From the NCBI GenBank assembly GCA_002396485.1, contig DGXZ01000087.1, forward strand, positions 41,345-74,259: a DNA stretch of 32,915 bases, given 5' to 3'. A model generated the notes under the pieces. It saw nothing but the letters and a program-made list of their open reading frames with translations, searched no databases and was not told where the DNA came from. Below, piece by piece: positions 8,386-15,590 of this stretch. Within the stretch, counting starts at the first letter, position 1; each line of letters opens with the position of its first letter. The DNA comes from Spartobacteria bacterium UBA5019. GTDB lineage: Bacteria; Verrucomicrobiota; Verrucomicrobiia; Chthoniobacterales; Terrimicrobiaceae. A program made the translations under genes and the position numbers.

Positions 8386-8684
8386 GCCCGAACGATAGCA
8401 AAAGCCCGCGTGCACTCGAATGGAAAACGCTAACAGGCCAAAGTTTTCCAGCGCTTGCCAAAGGCGCACCCCGCCCTGCACTACCTTTCCATTCAGCTCA
8501 GCCGAATAACCGGAGAGTTTCAATGAGCGAGTCGGTGATTACGAGCGAGTAAATCTGCGAAGGTTTCCCTGCAACTTTCTATTCCGAGAGATCGAATCCA
8601 GCATTCGGTTTTTGGTTGTTCGCCACCACTCTCGAACTGCCCAAAATGGCGCGAAAAAAATAAACAACCCTTTCTGAAAATCAG
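8386..8684. other. 299-base gap between DUF2752 and mrdA
   Basis: I find no credible gene here. The only clear structure is a perfect 8-base inverted repeat, TGGAAAAC (8421-8428) and GTTTTCCA (8443-8450), with a 14-base loop. It lies 36 bases upstream of the mrdA start. On the minus strand it would sit in the mrdA leader or promoter region. The rest probably holds the mrdA promoter, but I cannot point to it. Confidence 0.5.
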
Positions 8685-9155
8685 CTAGATGAGGCAGCGG
8701 AGACGGCTGGCGATGGGGTTGTCGGGATTCAACAACTCGGGCTTGGGGGTTCGCAGGGCCGAAACCAAATGAACAGCCCACCAAACGAGCAGGAAGAAAA
8801 CCAAGGCGGGCCAGAATTTAAAAATAGGCCTCGAAAGCGAGTGCCAGTGAGTGAAGGGACGGCCGCGTGCGATCTCCAGCGTGCTTGCGAGAGCGAGTAG
8901 CAGGATGAAAGCAAGGAGTGGGATCGAGAGGGCGTTCAGGTAAAGCGAATAGGCAAAGTCGCCACGAAGAGCGGCGCAGGCGGAGCGAGTGCCTCCGCAG
9001 AAGAGGCAGGGAAGGCCGGTGAGGGCTTTGAAACCGCAAGGCAATGCAGGAAGTGATGGATTCAGGCTTTTGAGAATCGGGAGGGCGAGCAGCAGAGCTG
9101 AGACGGCTATAACTCCCAGTCGAAGCAAACGCTGGCGCGGCGTCAGTGGCGGCAT
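8685..9155 (-). CDS. DUF2752 membrane protein
   Basis: This protein of 156 residues carries the DUF2752 hallmark CLFCGGTRSA (Cys50, Cys53, then G-G-x-R), preceded by CGFKALTGLPC. There are about three membrane segments: residues 12-28, 72-95 and a third near 112-132. The biochemical role of the family is unknown, and the CxxC suggests metal or redox chemistry. A TTG at 9161 overlaps the rsmI stop, but the ATG two codons later (9155) is the more likely start. It follows rsmI without a gap and is probably co-transcribed with lptE–rsmI. Confidence 0.8.
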   Translation of the reverse strand: MPPLTPRQRLLRLGVIAVSALLLALPILKSLNPSLPALPCGFKALTGLPCLFCGGTRSACAALRGDFAYSLYLNALSIPLLAFILLLALASTLEIARGRPFTHWHSLSRPIFKFWPALVFFLLVWWAVHLVSALRTPKPELLNPDNPIASRLRCLI

Positions 9156-9157
9156 GG

Positions 9158-9862
9158 TCAATCGCCCTCTTCAGATGAAACCGACTCGTCGCCCGCACTT
9201 GATCCAGGAGGAATCACAAGCGTGATCTCGCCCTTGGGCGGATGCTTTTCGAAATGACCGATGAGGGCACCTGGCGTATCCCGGCGGTATTCCTCGAAAG
9301 TTTTTGTGAGTTCGCGGGCGACACAGACGGTGCGCCCCGGACAGATCGTATCGAGGGCGGCGAGTGTTTTAAGGATTCGGTGCGGTGACTCAAAGTAAAT
9401 GCTTGTTTCACCCCTTGCGGTGGCGGCTGCGAGTTCGTTGACGCGGCGACCACTTTTGACCGGCAAGAAGCCACCGAAGAAAAAACGGTCGCACGGAAAG
9501 CCTGAACCGACGAGGGCCGTGAGCACAGCGGATGGCCCCGGGAGCACACTGACTCGCAATCCCCGGTCGATGCAGGTGCGGATGAGGCGGTAGCCAGGAT
9601 CGGAAATGCCGGGCATGCCGGCATCCGTGATTAGGGCGACGTGTGAGCCCCCTGCTATGCGGTTGGCGACATCCTCGCAACGGAACGACTCATTATGACC
9701 GTGCAGGCTGAGGAACGGCTTTTTGATGCCGAGATGTTGAAGGAGGAGCCCGCTGTGTCGAGTGTCCTCGGCGGCAATCAAGTCAGCAGACTTGAGGACT
9801 TCAACCGCCCGCAGAGTAATGTCCTGACGATTTCCGATGGGTGTGGGAACGACGCTTAACAC
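9158..9862 (-). CDS. rsmI: 16S rRNA (cytidine1402-2'-O)-methyltransferase, short form
   Basis: The start VVPTPIGNRQDITLRAVEVL, the segment AAEDTRHSGLLL, the ITDAGMPGISDPGYRLI motif and VLPGPSAVLTALVGSGFP identify RsmI, a tetrapyrrole-methylase-fold enzyme that 2'-O-methylates C1402 in the decoding centre. At 234 residues it is about 50 shorter than the E. coli and Bacillus proteins. The conserved catalytic domain is complete through GEITLVIPP, so what is missing is the small C-terminal helical domain. The start is GTG (9862), 15 bases after lptE. The short form may be lineage-specific rather than broken. Confidence 0.94.
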   Translation of the reverse strand: MLSVVPTPIGNRQDITLRAVEVLKSADLIAAEDTRHSGLLLQHLGIKKPFLSLHGHNESFRCEDVANRIAGGSHVALITDAGMPGISDPGYRLIRTCIDRGLRVSVLPGPSAVLTALVGSGFPCDRFFFGGFLPVKSGRRVNELAAATARGETSIYFESPHRILKTLAALDTICPGRTVCVARELTKTFEEYRRDTPGALIGHFEKHPPKGEITLVIPPGSSAGDESVSSEEGD

Positions 9863-9877
9863 AGCGGGTGGCCCGAT

Positions 9878-10384
9878 TTACCAACCTTCGGTGATCTGGG
9901 CGGCGATGTTGTTTGCCAGATCGGCGGCAGCGTTTGACATGGCTTGGCGCTCGATCGTCTGGAGGTCGTTCCCACTGAAAAACGAGGTCTTGCCAACTGC
10001 GGTGCCACTCATGAGGGTGGCTCCGGTTTTTTGATCAACGACATCATAGCGCACCTGTACGGTCAGACCAAATTCACTGGTCGCAAGAACGTTGTTCTGA
10101 ACAGAGCGAAGGGCGTTGCGATCGATCTTGGTGATGGTGCAGTTCAGGATGGCATCCGCTTGGTCGGAGTTGACGATACGGTAACTGCCATCCTGCTGGA
10201 GGCGCTTCACGAGCGTGTCGGCAAACAGCACCTCTATGCGAGGCTCGTAGGTGTTGTTTTTAAATGTCGGAACGGATAAATCCCTCACCGAGCGCATGGG
10301 CGTCGGGCGGATCTCGCCCAATTTATAACCGCAACCAGCGAGCATCAGGACGGCAGCAAGAAGTGCAGCGAGCGTGGTCTTCAT
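9878..10384 (-). CDS. lptE: LptE-family outer-membrane lipoprotein
   Basis: The protein has 168 residues with a lipoprotein signal ending in LAGC (Cys18). GYKLGEIRPTPMRSVRDLSVPTF is typical of LptE/RlpB proteins, as is the later stretch of alternating strands with LVKRLQQDG and ANNIAAQI. LptE plugs the LptD barrel that inserts lipopolysaccharide into the outer membrane. The family is divergent, so the assignment is by signature pattern rather than by close identity. The gene overlaps the upstream TPR lipoprotein as ATGA and is followed by rsmI. Confidence 0.8.
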   Translation of the reverse strand: MKTTLAALLAAVLMLAGCGYKLGEIRPTPMRSVRDLSVPTFKNNTYEPRIEVLFADTLVKRLQQDGSYRIVNSDQADAILNCTITKIDRNALRSVQNNVLATSEFGLTVQVRYDVVDQKTGATLMSGTAVGKTSFFSGNDLQTIERQAMSNAAADLANNIAAQITEGW

Positions 10385-11571
10385 GGATTTGGCAAGGTGG
10401 GTTCCACTGCCGGCATCGGAGCGACATCCCTCGAATCAGTGCGAAGCTTGGGACTGCTTACAATAGGCAACTCGTCGGCGACGATGTCCTGACGAGGTGG
10501 GCCGTTAAAATCAGCGAGGGAGGAGGTTTCCACCTGCGCTTGGAGCCTGCGGCGGAGGGCGGCGGTCTCACCGGTTTGAGCCTGCTCGGGCCCGGTGCGA
10601 AGCGCTTCATCCCCCGATTCGCTGCGGATTTCCTGAACACGGTCGCGGGCCGCTACGGCATCCGCAGAATCCGGAGCGCGGCGGATGATGTCGTTGTAGT
10701 AGATGGCGGCGGCGCGGTAGTTTTTGAAGCGATCATAGAACTTGGCGATGCTCATGAGGTCGCCGGATTCCTCGGAGCCGAGGCTCACGACATTGTCCTT
10801 GGCCTGTGCGGCTTTTTCGCTGGCAGGGTATTGAAGCAGGAAGTCTTCGAAGGTGTTCTTTGCTGTGATCAGTGCGGAGAGGTCCTGGGTTTTACCGGTC
10901 TGACCAAGCCGCATGTAGATGTAGCCGATTTGGTACATGGCATCATCGGCGATGGAGCTGTTCGGGTAGCGGTCGAGAACTCCTTGATAGGCTTTGGCAG
11001 CTTCTTGGACGCGGTTTTGACGTTCGTAAGTCAACCCGAGATTGAACTGCGCGATCGGGGCATTTTTGCTGTAGGGAGCGTTTTGGATAATAGAGGCAAA
11101 CATCTCCTCAGCGCGGTCGGTGCCAGGCAGGAAGGCCAGGCCGAGGAATTTAACTTTTTTTCCCGCAAGATAATCATTGGCGATCACGACCTGACGATTC
11201 ACCGAGCGCTCGAAATCGGGCGTGTCTGGGTATTGGGTCACAAGTTTCTGATACGAATTGAAAGCCTTCGTGCTGTCGCCGAGTTCCTCATAAATCTCGG
11301 CAATTCGGAATTGGGCCTTCATAGCCAATGGGGATGCGGGGTGGTTTTTAATGAAGCGACGGTAGCCGCCGAGCGCGGTGGATATGGATCCCTTCTGATC
11401 ATAGGCTGCAGCCGCATCAAAATCAGCCTTCTCCTCGGGAGTGACATCTGAGTTGACCTGCTGGCGCTTGGGCGGCGGTGCAGGCTCAGTGGATTCAGGA
11501 GTCTGGGATTTGGCCACAGGGCAAGCAACCAGAAGAGCAGCGAGAGAAATCAGTAAATATCGAAACGGCAT
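10381..11571 (-). CDS. BamD/YbgF-like TPR lipoprotein
   Basis: This 396-residue secreted protein has a probable lipobox (LLVAC, Cys17) and several tetratricopeptide-type repeats from about residue 45 to 300. Examples are ALGGYRRFIKNHPASPLAMKAQ, AFNSYQKLVTQYPDT and AAKAYQGVLDRYPNSSIAD, the usual BamD/YbgF/CpoB spacing. The C-terminal 90 residues are charged and then Pro-rich with no repeats. BamD supports outer-membrane protein insertion, and YbgF/CpoB links the Tol system to peptidoglycan synthesis. Which role applies is unclear. It starts the group with lptE (ATGA overlap). A weak promoter candidate (TTGACG at 11613-11608) precedes it. Confidence 0.75.
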   Translation of the reverse strand: MPFRYLLISLAALLVACPVAKSQTPESTEPAPPPKRQQVNSDVTPEEKADFDAAAAYDQKGSISTALGGYRRFIKNHPASPLAMKAQFRIAEIYEELGDSTKAFNSYQKLVTQYPDTPDFERSVNRQVVIANDYLAGKKVKFLGLAFLPGTDRAEEMFASIIQNAPYSKNAPIAQFNLGLTYERQNRVQEAAKAYQGVLDRYPNSSIADDAMYQIGYIYMRLGQTGKTQDLSALITAKNTFEDFLLQYPASEKAAQAKDNVVSLGSEESGDLMSIAKFYDRFKNYRAAAIYYNDIIRRAPDSADAVAARDRVQEIRSESGDEALRTGPEQAQTGETAALRRRLQAQVETSSLADFNGPPRQDIVADELPIVSSPKLRTDSRDVAPMPAVEPTLPNP

Positions 11572-11644
11572 CGCGAGGAATGCAGGTTAAGGGAGAGGGC
11601 TTCCTGGCGTCAAGATTTCCGGTCTTCCGGGGTCCCTCCCCCAC

Positions 11645-11673
11645 TTGCAAAAAATGCTTGCGAGTGGTAAAAA
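11645..11673 (+). promoter_or_regulatory. Promoter candidate immediately before the small secreted protein gene
   Basis: TTGCAA (11645-11650), a 17-base spacer and TAAAAA (11668-11673) match the sigma-70 boxes at four of six positions each. The expected transcription start falls at about 11680, the A of the start codon, so the transcript would be leaderless. The same stretch contains a hairpin, CCACTTGC (11641-11648) with GCGAGTGG (11660-11667) including one G-T pair. Confidence 0.35.
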
Positions 11674-11679
11674 AAAGAC

Positions 11680-11970
11680 ATGAAAGCACGCGTATTTTTT
11701 TCCATTCTGATTCTGCCAGCAACTCTCATGGCGCAGGATTTTGTGGCACCGCAGGGTCGGGAACGCGAGATCACAACGCAGGCGCCCGAGTTGAAGCCTG
11801 AGATTGACGGAATTGTGAAACAAATTTTTGACGTCGAAAAACCATGGCAACTTTTGAATCCCGCAGCTCCTGCAAGCTATGGAACTGGTGAGAAAAATGT
11901 CTCGAAGGATACCGTGGCCGGAACCCCTCACCATTCAGTAACCCTGACAGTGGTTGGCGTGGAATGGTGA
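11680..11970 (+). CDS. Small secreted protein of unknown function
   Basis: The 96-residue reading frame starts with a plausible signal peptide, MKARVFFSILILPATLMAQ, with cleavage likely after Ala18 or nearby. The mature part is about 77 residues, with no cysteines, no repeats and no domain I recognise. It sits alone on the plus strand between a minus-strand lipoprotein gene (divergent) and a minus-strand membrane protein gene (convergent, three bases apart). The signal peptide, the promoter-like boxes and the neat fit into the gap support a real gene. The function is unknown. Confidence 0.6.
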   Translation: MKARVFFSILILPATLMAQDFVAPQGREREITTQAPELKPEIDGIVKQIFDVEKPWQLLNPAAPASYGTGEKNVSKDTVAGTPHHSVTLTVVGVEW

Positions 11971-11979
11971 GGTTCACCA
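11965..11979. terminator. Stop-codon palindrome between two convergent genes
   Basis: TGGTGA (11965-11970) and TCACCA (11974-11979) form a perfect 6-base inverted repeat around GGT. Each arm holds the stop codon of one converging gene. There is no T-run, so it is not a classical terminator. It could still slow polymerase or mark both mRNA ends. Confidence 0.3.
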
Positions 11980-12525
11980 CCAGATTAAAGCTGCGATCAT
12001 GAGGACGGCTCCGTAGAGAAGCCCTCCAAGCGCAGCTAGAAGCCAGATTTGTTTTTTGGCAGTAAGGATTTTTACAGCATCCCGAAGCAGGTAAGGCATG
12101 CCGACGAAGAAGAGCCCGGCGATGACCCAGGCATAGGCCAAGGAGACGAGGAGGAGTCGACTTTCCTCTGGTCGCAGGGCACAGGATTCCAAAAGAGGCT
12201 CGGAAGCGAGAAGGAGAAGCATGCCCAACGCCCGCACAGCCAGAAACTCTTCGACATACAACCAAGACAGAACGGCTCCCACAACGATCCCGAAAAGCAT
12301 CAAACTGCGTAGTCGCGAAAACTCCCCGAGATCAATATCGGTCACCAAAAGAAAACTCCAGACAGCGGCGAGGAGCAGCAACACGGTGCCCGCAATACGG
12401 GAGCGGGGAAATGCGCGAGCGAAATGGATGGAGGCCGAGGGCTTGAGCAAACCAAGCGCATGGGAGAGAACCAGCAGCAGGCCGACAGCGAGCCCGGTCG
12501 TTTGTAGTGAAAGTTGGTAGATCAT
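11974..12525 (-). CDS. Multi-pass membrane protein of unknown function, coupled to rnc
   Basis: The 183-residue protein is almost entirely hydrophobic, with five or six membrane segments (roughly residues 6-26, 43-62, 73-90, 94-112, 123-146 and 160-182). I do not recognise the family and see no catalytic motif. Its ATG overlaps the rnc stop as ATGA, so it is very probably co-translated with RNase III. Membrane protein character and coupling are seen directly. Any functional link to RNase III would be inference only. Confidence 0.8.
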   Translation of the reverse strand: MIYQLSLQTTGLAVGLLLVLSHALGLLKPSASIHFARAFPRSRIAGTVLLLLAAVWSFLLVTDIDLGEFSRLRSLMLFGIVVGAVLSWLYVEEFLAVRALGMLLLLASEPLLESCALRPEESRLLLVSLAYAWVIAGLFFVGMPYLLRDAVKILTAKKQIWLLAALGGLLYGAVLMIAALIWW

Positions 12526-13274
12526 TTTCTTTTCTTTTTCTTAGGTGGAGACGGCTTGACGGCCTGTTCCCAGAGACGGTCCGAGAGGGCGACTTGGGCG
12601 GCTGCGACTTGGGCCTCCTTTTTGCTGCAACCACATCCCCTACCCAATTCGAGTCCATTCCAAAGCACACAGCAGATGAAAACCTTGGAGTGCTCAGGTC
12701 CCGTCTGTGAGAGGATTTGATAGTCTGGAGCGGCAGGCTCTATGGCTTGGAGAATTTCCTGCAAGTAGCCCTTGGGATTGATTTCATCGGGCTGATGCGC
12801 GATCTCAGTGAAAACCGACTCCATCTGACGCAGGATGAAAATACGGGCGGCGTCAAATCCGCCATCCAGATAAATTGCGCCGACAAGGGATTCAAAGGCA
12901 TCAGCCAAAGTCGAGGCGCGCTCGCGTCCCCCGCTGGCCTCCTCACCTCGTCCCATCATGATGAAGCTGCCGAGATCAAGTGCCAGAGCGCGATCTCTGA
13001 GGGCAGGGCGCGATACGATGCGGGTTCGGAGCTTTGTCAGTTGACCCTCGCCAAAATCAGGAAACATGCGGAAGAGATGCTCCGTGACGGCCACCTGAAT
13101 CACGGAATCGCCGAGAAATTCCAGGCGTTGGTTGTCGAAAGGATAGTTCTTTCGCTCAAGCGAAATACTGGGATGAGTGAGCGCCTCAGCGAGGAGTAAC
13201 CCATTGCGGAACTTATAGATAATCCGCTCCTCGAGAGGGTTCATTACAGATGGCTTGGCGGGATTGATTGTCAT
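12522..13274 (-). CDS. rnc: Ribonuclease III
   Basis: The protein has 250 residues. The endonuclease domain holds the signature NQRLEFLGDSV, with Glu52 and Asp56, and the second metal site in LADAFESLVGAIYLDGG (Asp125, Glu128). A double-stranded RNA-binding domain follows (about 165-235, with CGCSKKEAQVAAAQVAL), then a Lys-rich tail (PPKKKKRK). It processes rRNA and cleaves duplex RNA. ATG 13274 is chosen, and ATG 13244 (MNPLEERI) is a possible alternative. A short hairpin sits five bases before the start. Downstream is a coupled membrane protein gene. Confidence 0.96.
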   Translation of the reverse strand: MTINPAKPSVMNPLEERIIYKFRNGLLLAEALTHPSISLERKNYPFDNQRLEFLGDSVIQVAVTEHLFRMFPDFGEGQLTKLRTRIVSRPALRDRALALDLGSFIMMGRGEEASGGRERASTLADAFESLVGAIYLDGGFDAARIFILRQMESVFTEIAHQPDEINPKGYLQEILQAIEPAAPDYQILSQTGPEHSKVFICCVLWNGLELGRGCGCSKKEAQVAAAQVALSDRLWEQAVKPSPPKKKKRK

Positions 13275-13308
13275 GTGTCCAGTGAAAACTGGCGGTGTCT
13301 GCCGGGAA

Positions 13309-13329
13309 AAATGAAGGCTTTTTTCATTT
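13309..13329 (-). terminator. Weak AT-rich hairpin between L,D-transpeptidase gene and rnc
   Basis: AAATGAA (13309-13315) and TTCATTT (13323-13329) form a perfect 7-base repeat with a 7-base loop. On the minus strand it follows the L,D-transpeptidase stop and is trailed by several T residues. The stem is AT-rich, so termination would be weak and partial readthrough into rnc is likely. Confidence 0.3.
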
Positions 13330-13344
13330 AGGGAATTTTAGAAG

Positions 13345-13953
13345 TTAGCGGGAGGAGGACAAGTTTTGGGAATCGCGCTGAGGCACAGCCATGGTCAGAG
13401 TTGGCGGCAAGGGATTTGGAGTGATTAAAATTTTTGAATTCAGACCAACCGTATTGAAGAGTTCGATGACATCTTTCGATTTCATGCGGATGCAGCCGTA
13501 GCTGACCCGCTTGCCGATATTCCGCTCCTCAGGAGTGCCGTGAATGTAGATATAGCGTCGATAGGCATTGCGATTCTTGTTATCGAGACCTTCAAGCCAG
13601 AGAATGCGCGTAACAATCGGATCACGTCCAGGGGCGTCGATCACAAGAACTTCGCCTGTGGGTTGGCGGCTTTTGAAGACCGATCCCGGAGGTAGGCCGT
13701 GCCCAATTTTTTCCTTCACGCGCAATACGCCAAGAGGCGTGGCATAGGATCCAGGGGTATCGCCAACACCGAACTTGGAAGTGGATATCGGATACATCGT
13801 GAAAGGCTGGCCATCGCGAAGAACGATCATCTTTTGATCTGCAACGCTGACCACCATCCGGTGACGATTATCCGTAACGCAGCCGGAGAGGAGGAGGGCT
13901 ACAAAAAGCACCGCAGCGTGCAGATGAGCTAGAGAAAAAGATGGCATCGTCAT
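13345..13953 (-). CDS. L,D-transpeptidase (YkuD family), predicted lipoprotein
   Basis: The protein has about 202 residues. The YkuD catalytic motif reads HGTPEERNIGKRVSYGCIRM, with His138 and nucleophile Cys154 followed by Arg156. A lipoprotein signal ends in LLLSGC (Cys25). L,D-transpeptidases make 3-3 cross-links or attach proteins to peptidoglycan in the periplasm. The frame opens at 14037, but the ATG at 13953 (or 13947) gives a proper signal peptide, so the earlier residues are not counted. The mature N-terminus (MVVSVADQKMIVLRDG) is typical of the short, single-domain type. It follows trpF after 80 bases. Confidence 0.92.
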   Translation of the reverse strand: MTMPSFSLAHLHAAVLFVALLLSGCVTDNRHRMVVSVADQKMIVLRDGQPFTMYPISTSKFGVGDTPGSYATPLGVLRVKEKIGHGLPPGSVFKSRQPTGEVLVIDAPGRDPIVTRILWLEGLDNKNRNAYRRYIYIHGTPEERNIGKRVSYGCIRMKSKDVIELFNTVGLNSKILITPNPLPPTLTMAVPQRDSQNLSSSR

Positions 13954-14033
13954 GAAATGGGATAACAAATCCGAACAGTCAAAAATTGCAAACCTCCGGA
14001 AAACAGAAATGAACCGAGCCGAGTGCATCCGCG

Positions 14034-14699
14034 TCAAGGCGAATCTCCCTCCAGATACAACCCTCGAGTGGCAGCATTGATGAATGCTTTGACCAGAACG
14101 GCATCTTTCCTTCGCGGTTCAGACTCCACCCCGCCGGCGACATCGACGGCTGCAGGCCTCACGATTCGAATGGCTTCGCTGACATTCTCCGGCGTAAGAC
14201 CCCCGGCCAGAACAAACTTTCTTGCGGGATTCCGGCGCACAAATTCGCTGAGCATCTTCCAGTCGGCGACATGCCCCGTGCCGCCGTAAGCAGCCGGAGA
14301 CCATGCGTCCAGAAGGAGGAAGGGAGTCGAAAAATCAAGCGCCGCATCAAGGGCGGAGTTGTCCCTGACTCGCACGGCACGAATCCAATTTTGAGCCCCC
14401 CAAGCCATACACTCTGCCGGCGATTCATCCCCGTGGAATTGAATGAACTCAAAACAACAGGAGTCGAGGAGTCGCGACAGCAAGCCCGCATCGGCATTTA
14501 CGACCACAGCCACGCGGTCGACAGTCCTCTCCAATGAGCGAATCCAATCGAAAGACTTGTCCGGATCGATAAATCGCTTCGAACCGGGGTAAAAATTGAA
14601 GCCCAAGGCTCCTGCGCCGGCATCGATACACATGGCGGCATCCGCCTCGTTCGTTATCCCGCAAATTTTAACGCCAACGCGCCCTGAGTCAAAAAGCAT
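14034..14699 (-). CDS. trpF: Phosphoribosylanthranilate isomerase
   Basis: This 221-residue TIM barrel performs the third step of tryptophan synthesis. Signatures are VKICGIT (catalytic Cys13), LGFNFYPGSKRFI, IQFHGDES, LLLDAW (catalytic Asp131) and LAGGLTPENV. The C-terminal phosphate loop reads DVAGGVE where most relatives have DVSSGVE, a mild deviation. The ATG at 14699 overlaps the stop of the upstream membrane protein gene as TGATG. A GTG just before it is also possible. No other trp genes are in the window. Confidence 0.95.
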   Translation of the reverse strand: MLFDSGRVGVKICGITNEADAAMCIDAGAGALGFNFYPGSKRFIDPDKSFDWIRSLERTVDRVAVVVNADAGLLSRLLDSCCFEFIQFHGDESPAECMAWGAQNWIRAVRVRDNSALDAALDFSTPFLLLDAWSPAAYGGTGHVADWKMLSEFVRRNPARKFVLAGGLTPENVSEAIRIVRPAAVDVAGGVESEPRRKDAVLVKAFINAATRGLYLEGDSP

Positions 14700-15109
14700 C
14701 ACTTGATCAGACGGGCATCGGCTTTTTTGATGGAAGGGTGGTGAGTGATCGTGTGAATGCGCCCATCACTCGTGCGAAAAAATGAACTAAGAATCCAACT
14801 CACGAGGCTGATAATGATGGCCCCGAAAAAGGCATTCCAAAAGCCATCCACATGAAAAGCAGGAATGATCTGTGCCACAAAGAGTAAAAGCAAAGCATTA
14901 ACAACGAATATAAATAACCCCATTGATATGATTATAAATGGGATACTAAGCAAAAGAAGAAATGGCCTGACAAAAGCATTAATGATTCCCAGCAGGAGCG
15001 ATGCTCCGAGCAAAGCACCCAAGCTGGAGCAACTGATGCCGGGAAGAACCTTCTCGGCAGAAAAAACTGCTACAGTTATAACCATCCAGCGAATTAAGAA
15101 AGCACTCAC
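14699..15109 (-). CDS. YvlD/phage-holin-4-like small membrane protein
   Basis: The 136-residue protein has four membrane helices and the pattern of the Phage_holin_4_2 (DUF360/YvlD) family: LGALLGASLLLGIINAFVRP, then LSIPFIIISMGLFIFVVNAL, then AFFGAIIISLVSWILSSFF. Despite the family name these are usually chromosomal proteins of unknown function, often linked to envelope stress, and there is no phage context here. It is the first gene of the trpF group and is divergent from the DUF2934 gene. The coding DNA is noticeably more AT-rich than its neighbours. Confidence 0.85.
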   Translation of the reverse strand: MSAFLIRWMVITVAVFSAEKVLPGISCSSLGALLGASLLLGIINAFVRPFLLLLSIPFIIISMGLFIFVVNALLLLFVAQIIPAFHVDGFWNAFFGAIIISLVSWILSSFFRTSDGRIHTITHHPSIKKADARLIK

Positions 15110-15188
15110 GCTACCAATCTAATCGCGTTCGCTTTTTTTTGAAGAATTATTTTACAAACAGCTGATTCAGATTAAAAGGTGCAATTCT

Positions 15189-15554
15189 ATGCCTGCAAAA
15201 AAAACCAAACAATCCACAGCAACCAAGGTCACGACTACCTCGGCAAAAGCTGTCAAGACTTCGGCCAAAAAAATTGCAAAGCCAGCCGAACAACAAACGG
15301 CTAAACCAAAGGCAGCCCTTGCGACACAAGTCAAAAAGGCTGCAAGTAAATCCACAGCGAGTCCCAAAAAAACCACTCCTCCGCCTAAAGCGGAAGCTCC
15401 GCTCATTCGGCTTGAGGACATTCAACTACGAGCCTACTTCATTTCTGAGCGCCGCCAGACCATGGGATGGTTGGGCAATGCATCGACCGACTGGATCGAA
15501 GCTGAGTCCCAACTCCTGGCGGAAGCCAAGCGTCGGCTGAAAAAAACACTTTAA
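15189..15554 (+). CDS. Lys/Ala-rich DUF2934 protein (histone-H1-like tail)
   Basis: The 121-residue protein has two parts. Residues 1-72 are low-complexity Lys/Ala/Thr/Pro (SAKKIAKPAEQQTAKPK), like the disordered tails of bacterial H1-type proteins. Residues 73-121 form a DUF2934 helix-loop motif: EDIQLRAYFISERR, then STDWIEAESQLLAEAK. DUF2934 proteins are common in several phyla and uncharacterised. The basic tail suggests nucleic-acid binding. AAAAGGT lies eight bases before the ATG and can serve as a ribosome site. A GC-rich hairpin follows the stop. Confidence 0.8.
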   Translation: MPAKKTKQSTATKVTTTSAKAVKTSAKKIAKPAEQQTAKPKAALATQVKKAASKSTASPKKTTPPPKAEAPLIRLEDIQLRAYFISERRQTMGWLGNASTDWIEAESQLLAEAKRRLKKTL

Positions 15555-15560
15555 AAAATC

Positions 15561-15584
15561 GCCGCCTACGGAAATCAAGGCGGC
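15561..15584 (+). terminator. GC-rich hairpin ending six bases before the carbonic anhydrase start
   Basis: GCCGCCT (15561-15567) and AGGCGGC (15578-15584) form a perfect 7-base-pair stem with a 10-base loop, followed by TTATTC and the ATG at 15591. It may terminate the DUF2934 transcript. The downstream arm, AGGCGG, is also the only Shine-Dalgarno-like sequence for the next gene, so the hairpin would hide it. Confidence 0.5.
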
Positions 15585-15590
15585 TTATTC

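Noticed and set aside
10264..11451. 395-codon plus-strand open frame opposite the BamD-like gene
   Set aside because: It mirrors a well-supported TPR lipoprotein gene and shows no independent signal or start site.
14699..15109. Phage remnant suggested by the holin-like family name
   Set aside because: No integrase, structural or lysis genes are nearby, and the family is mostly chromosomal membrane proteins in many bacteria.
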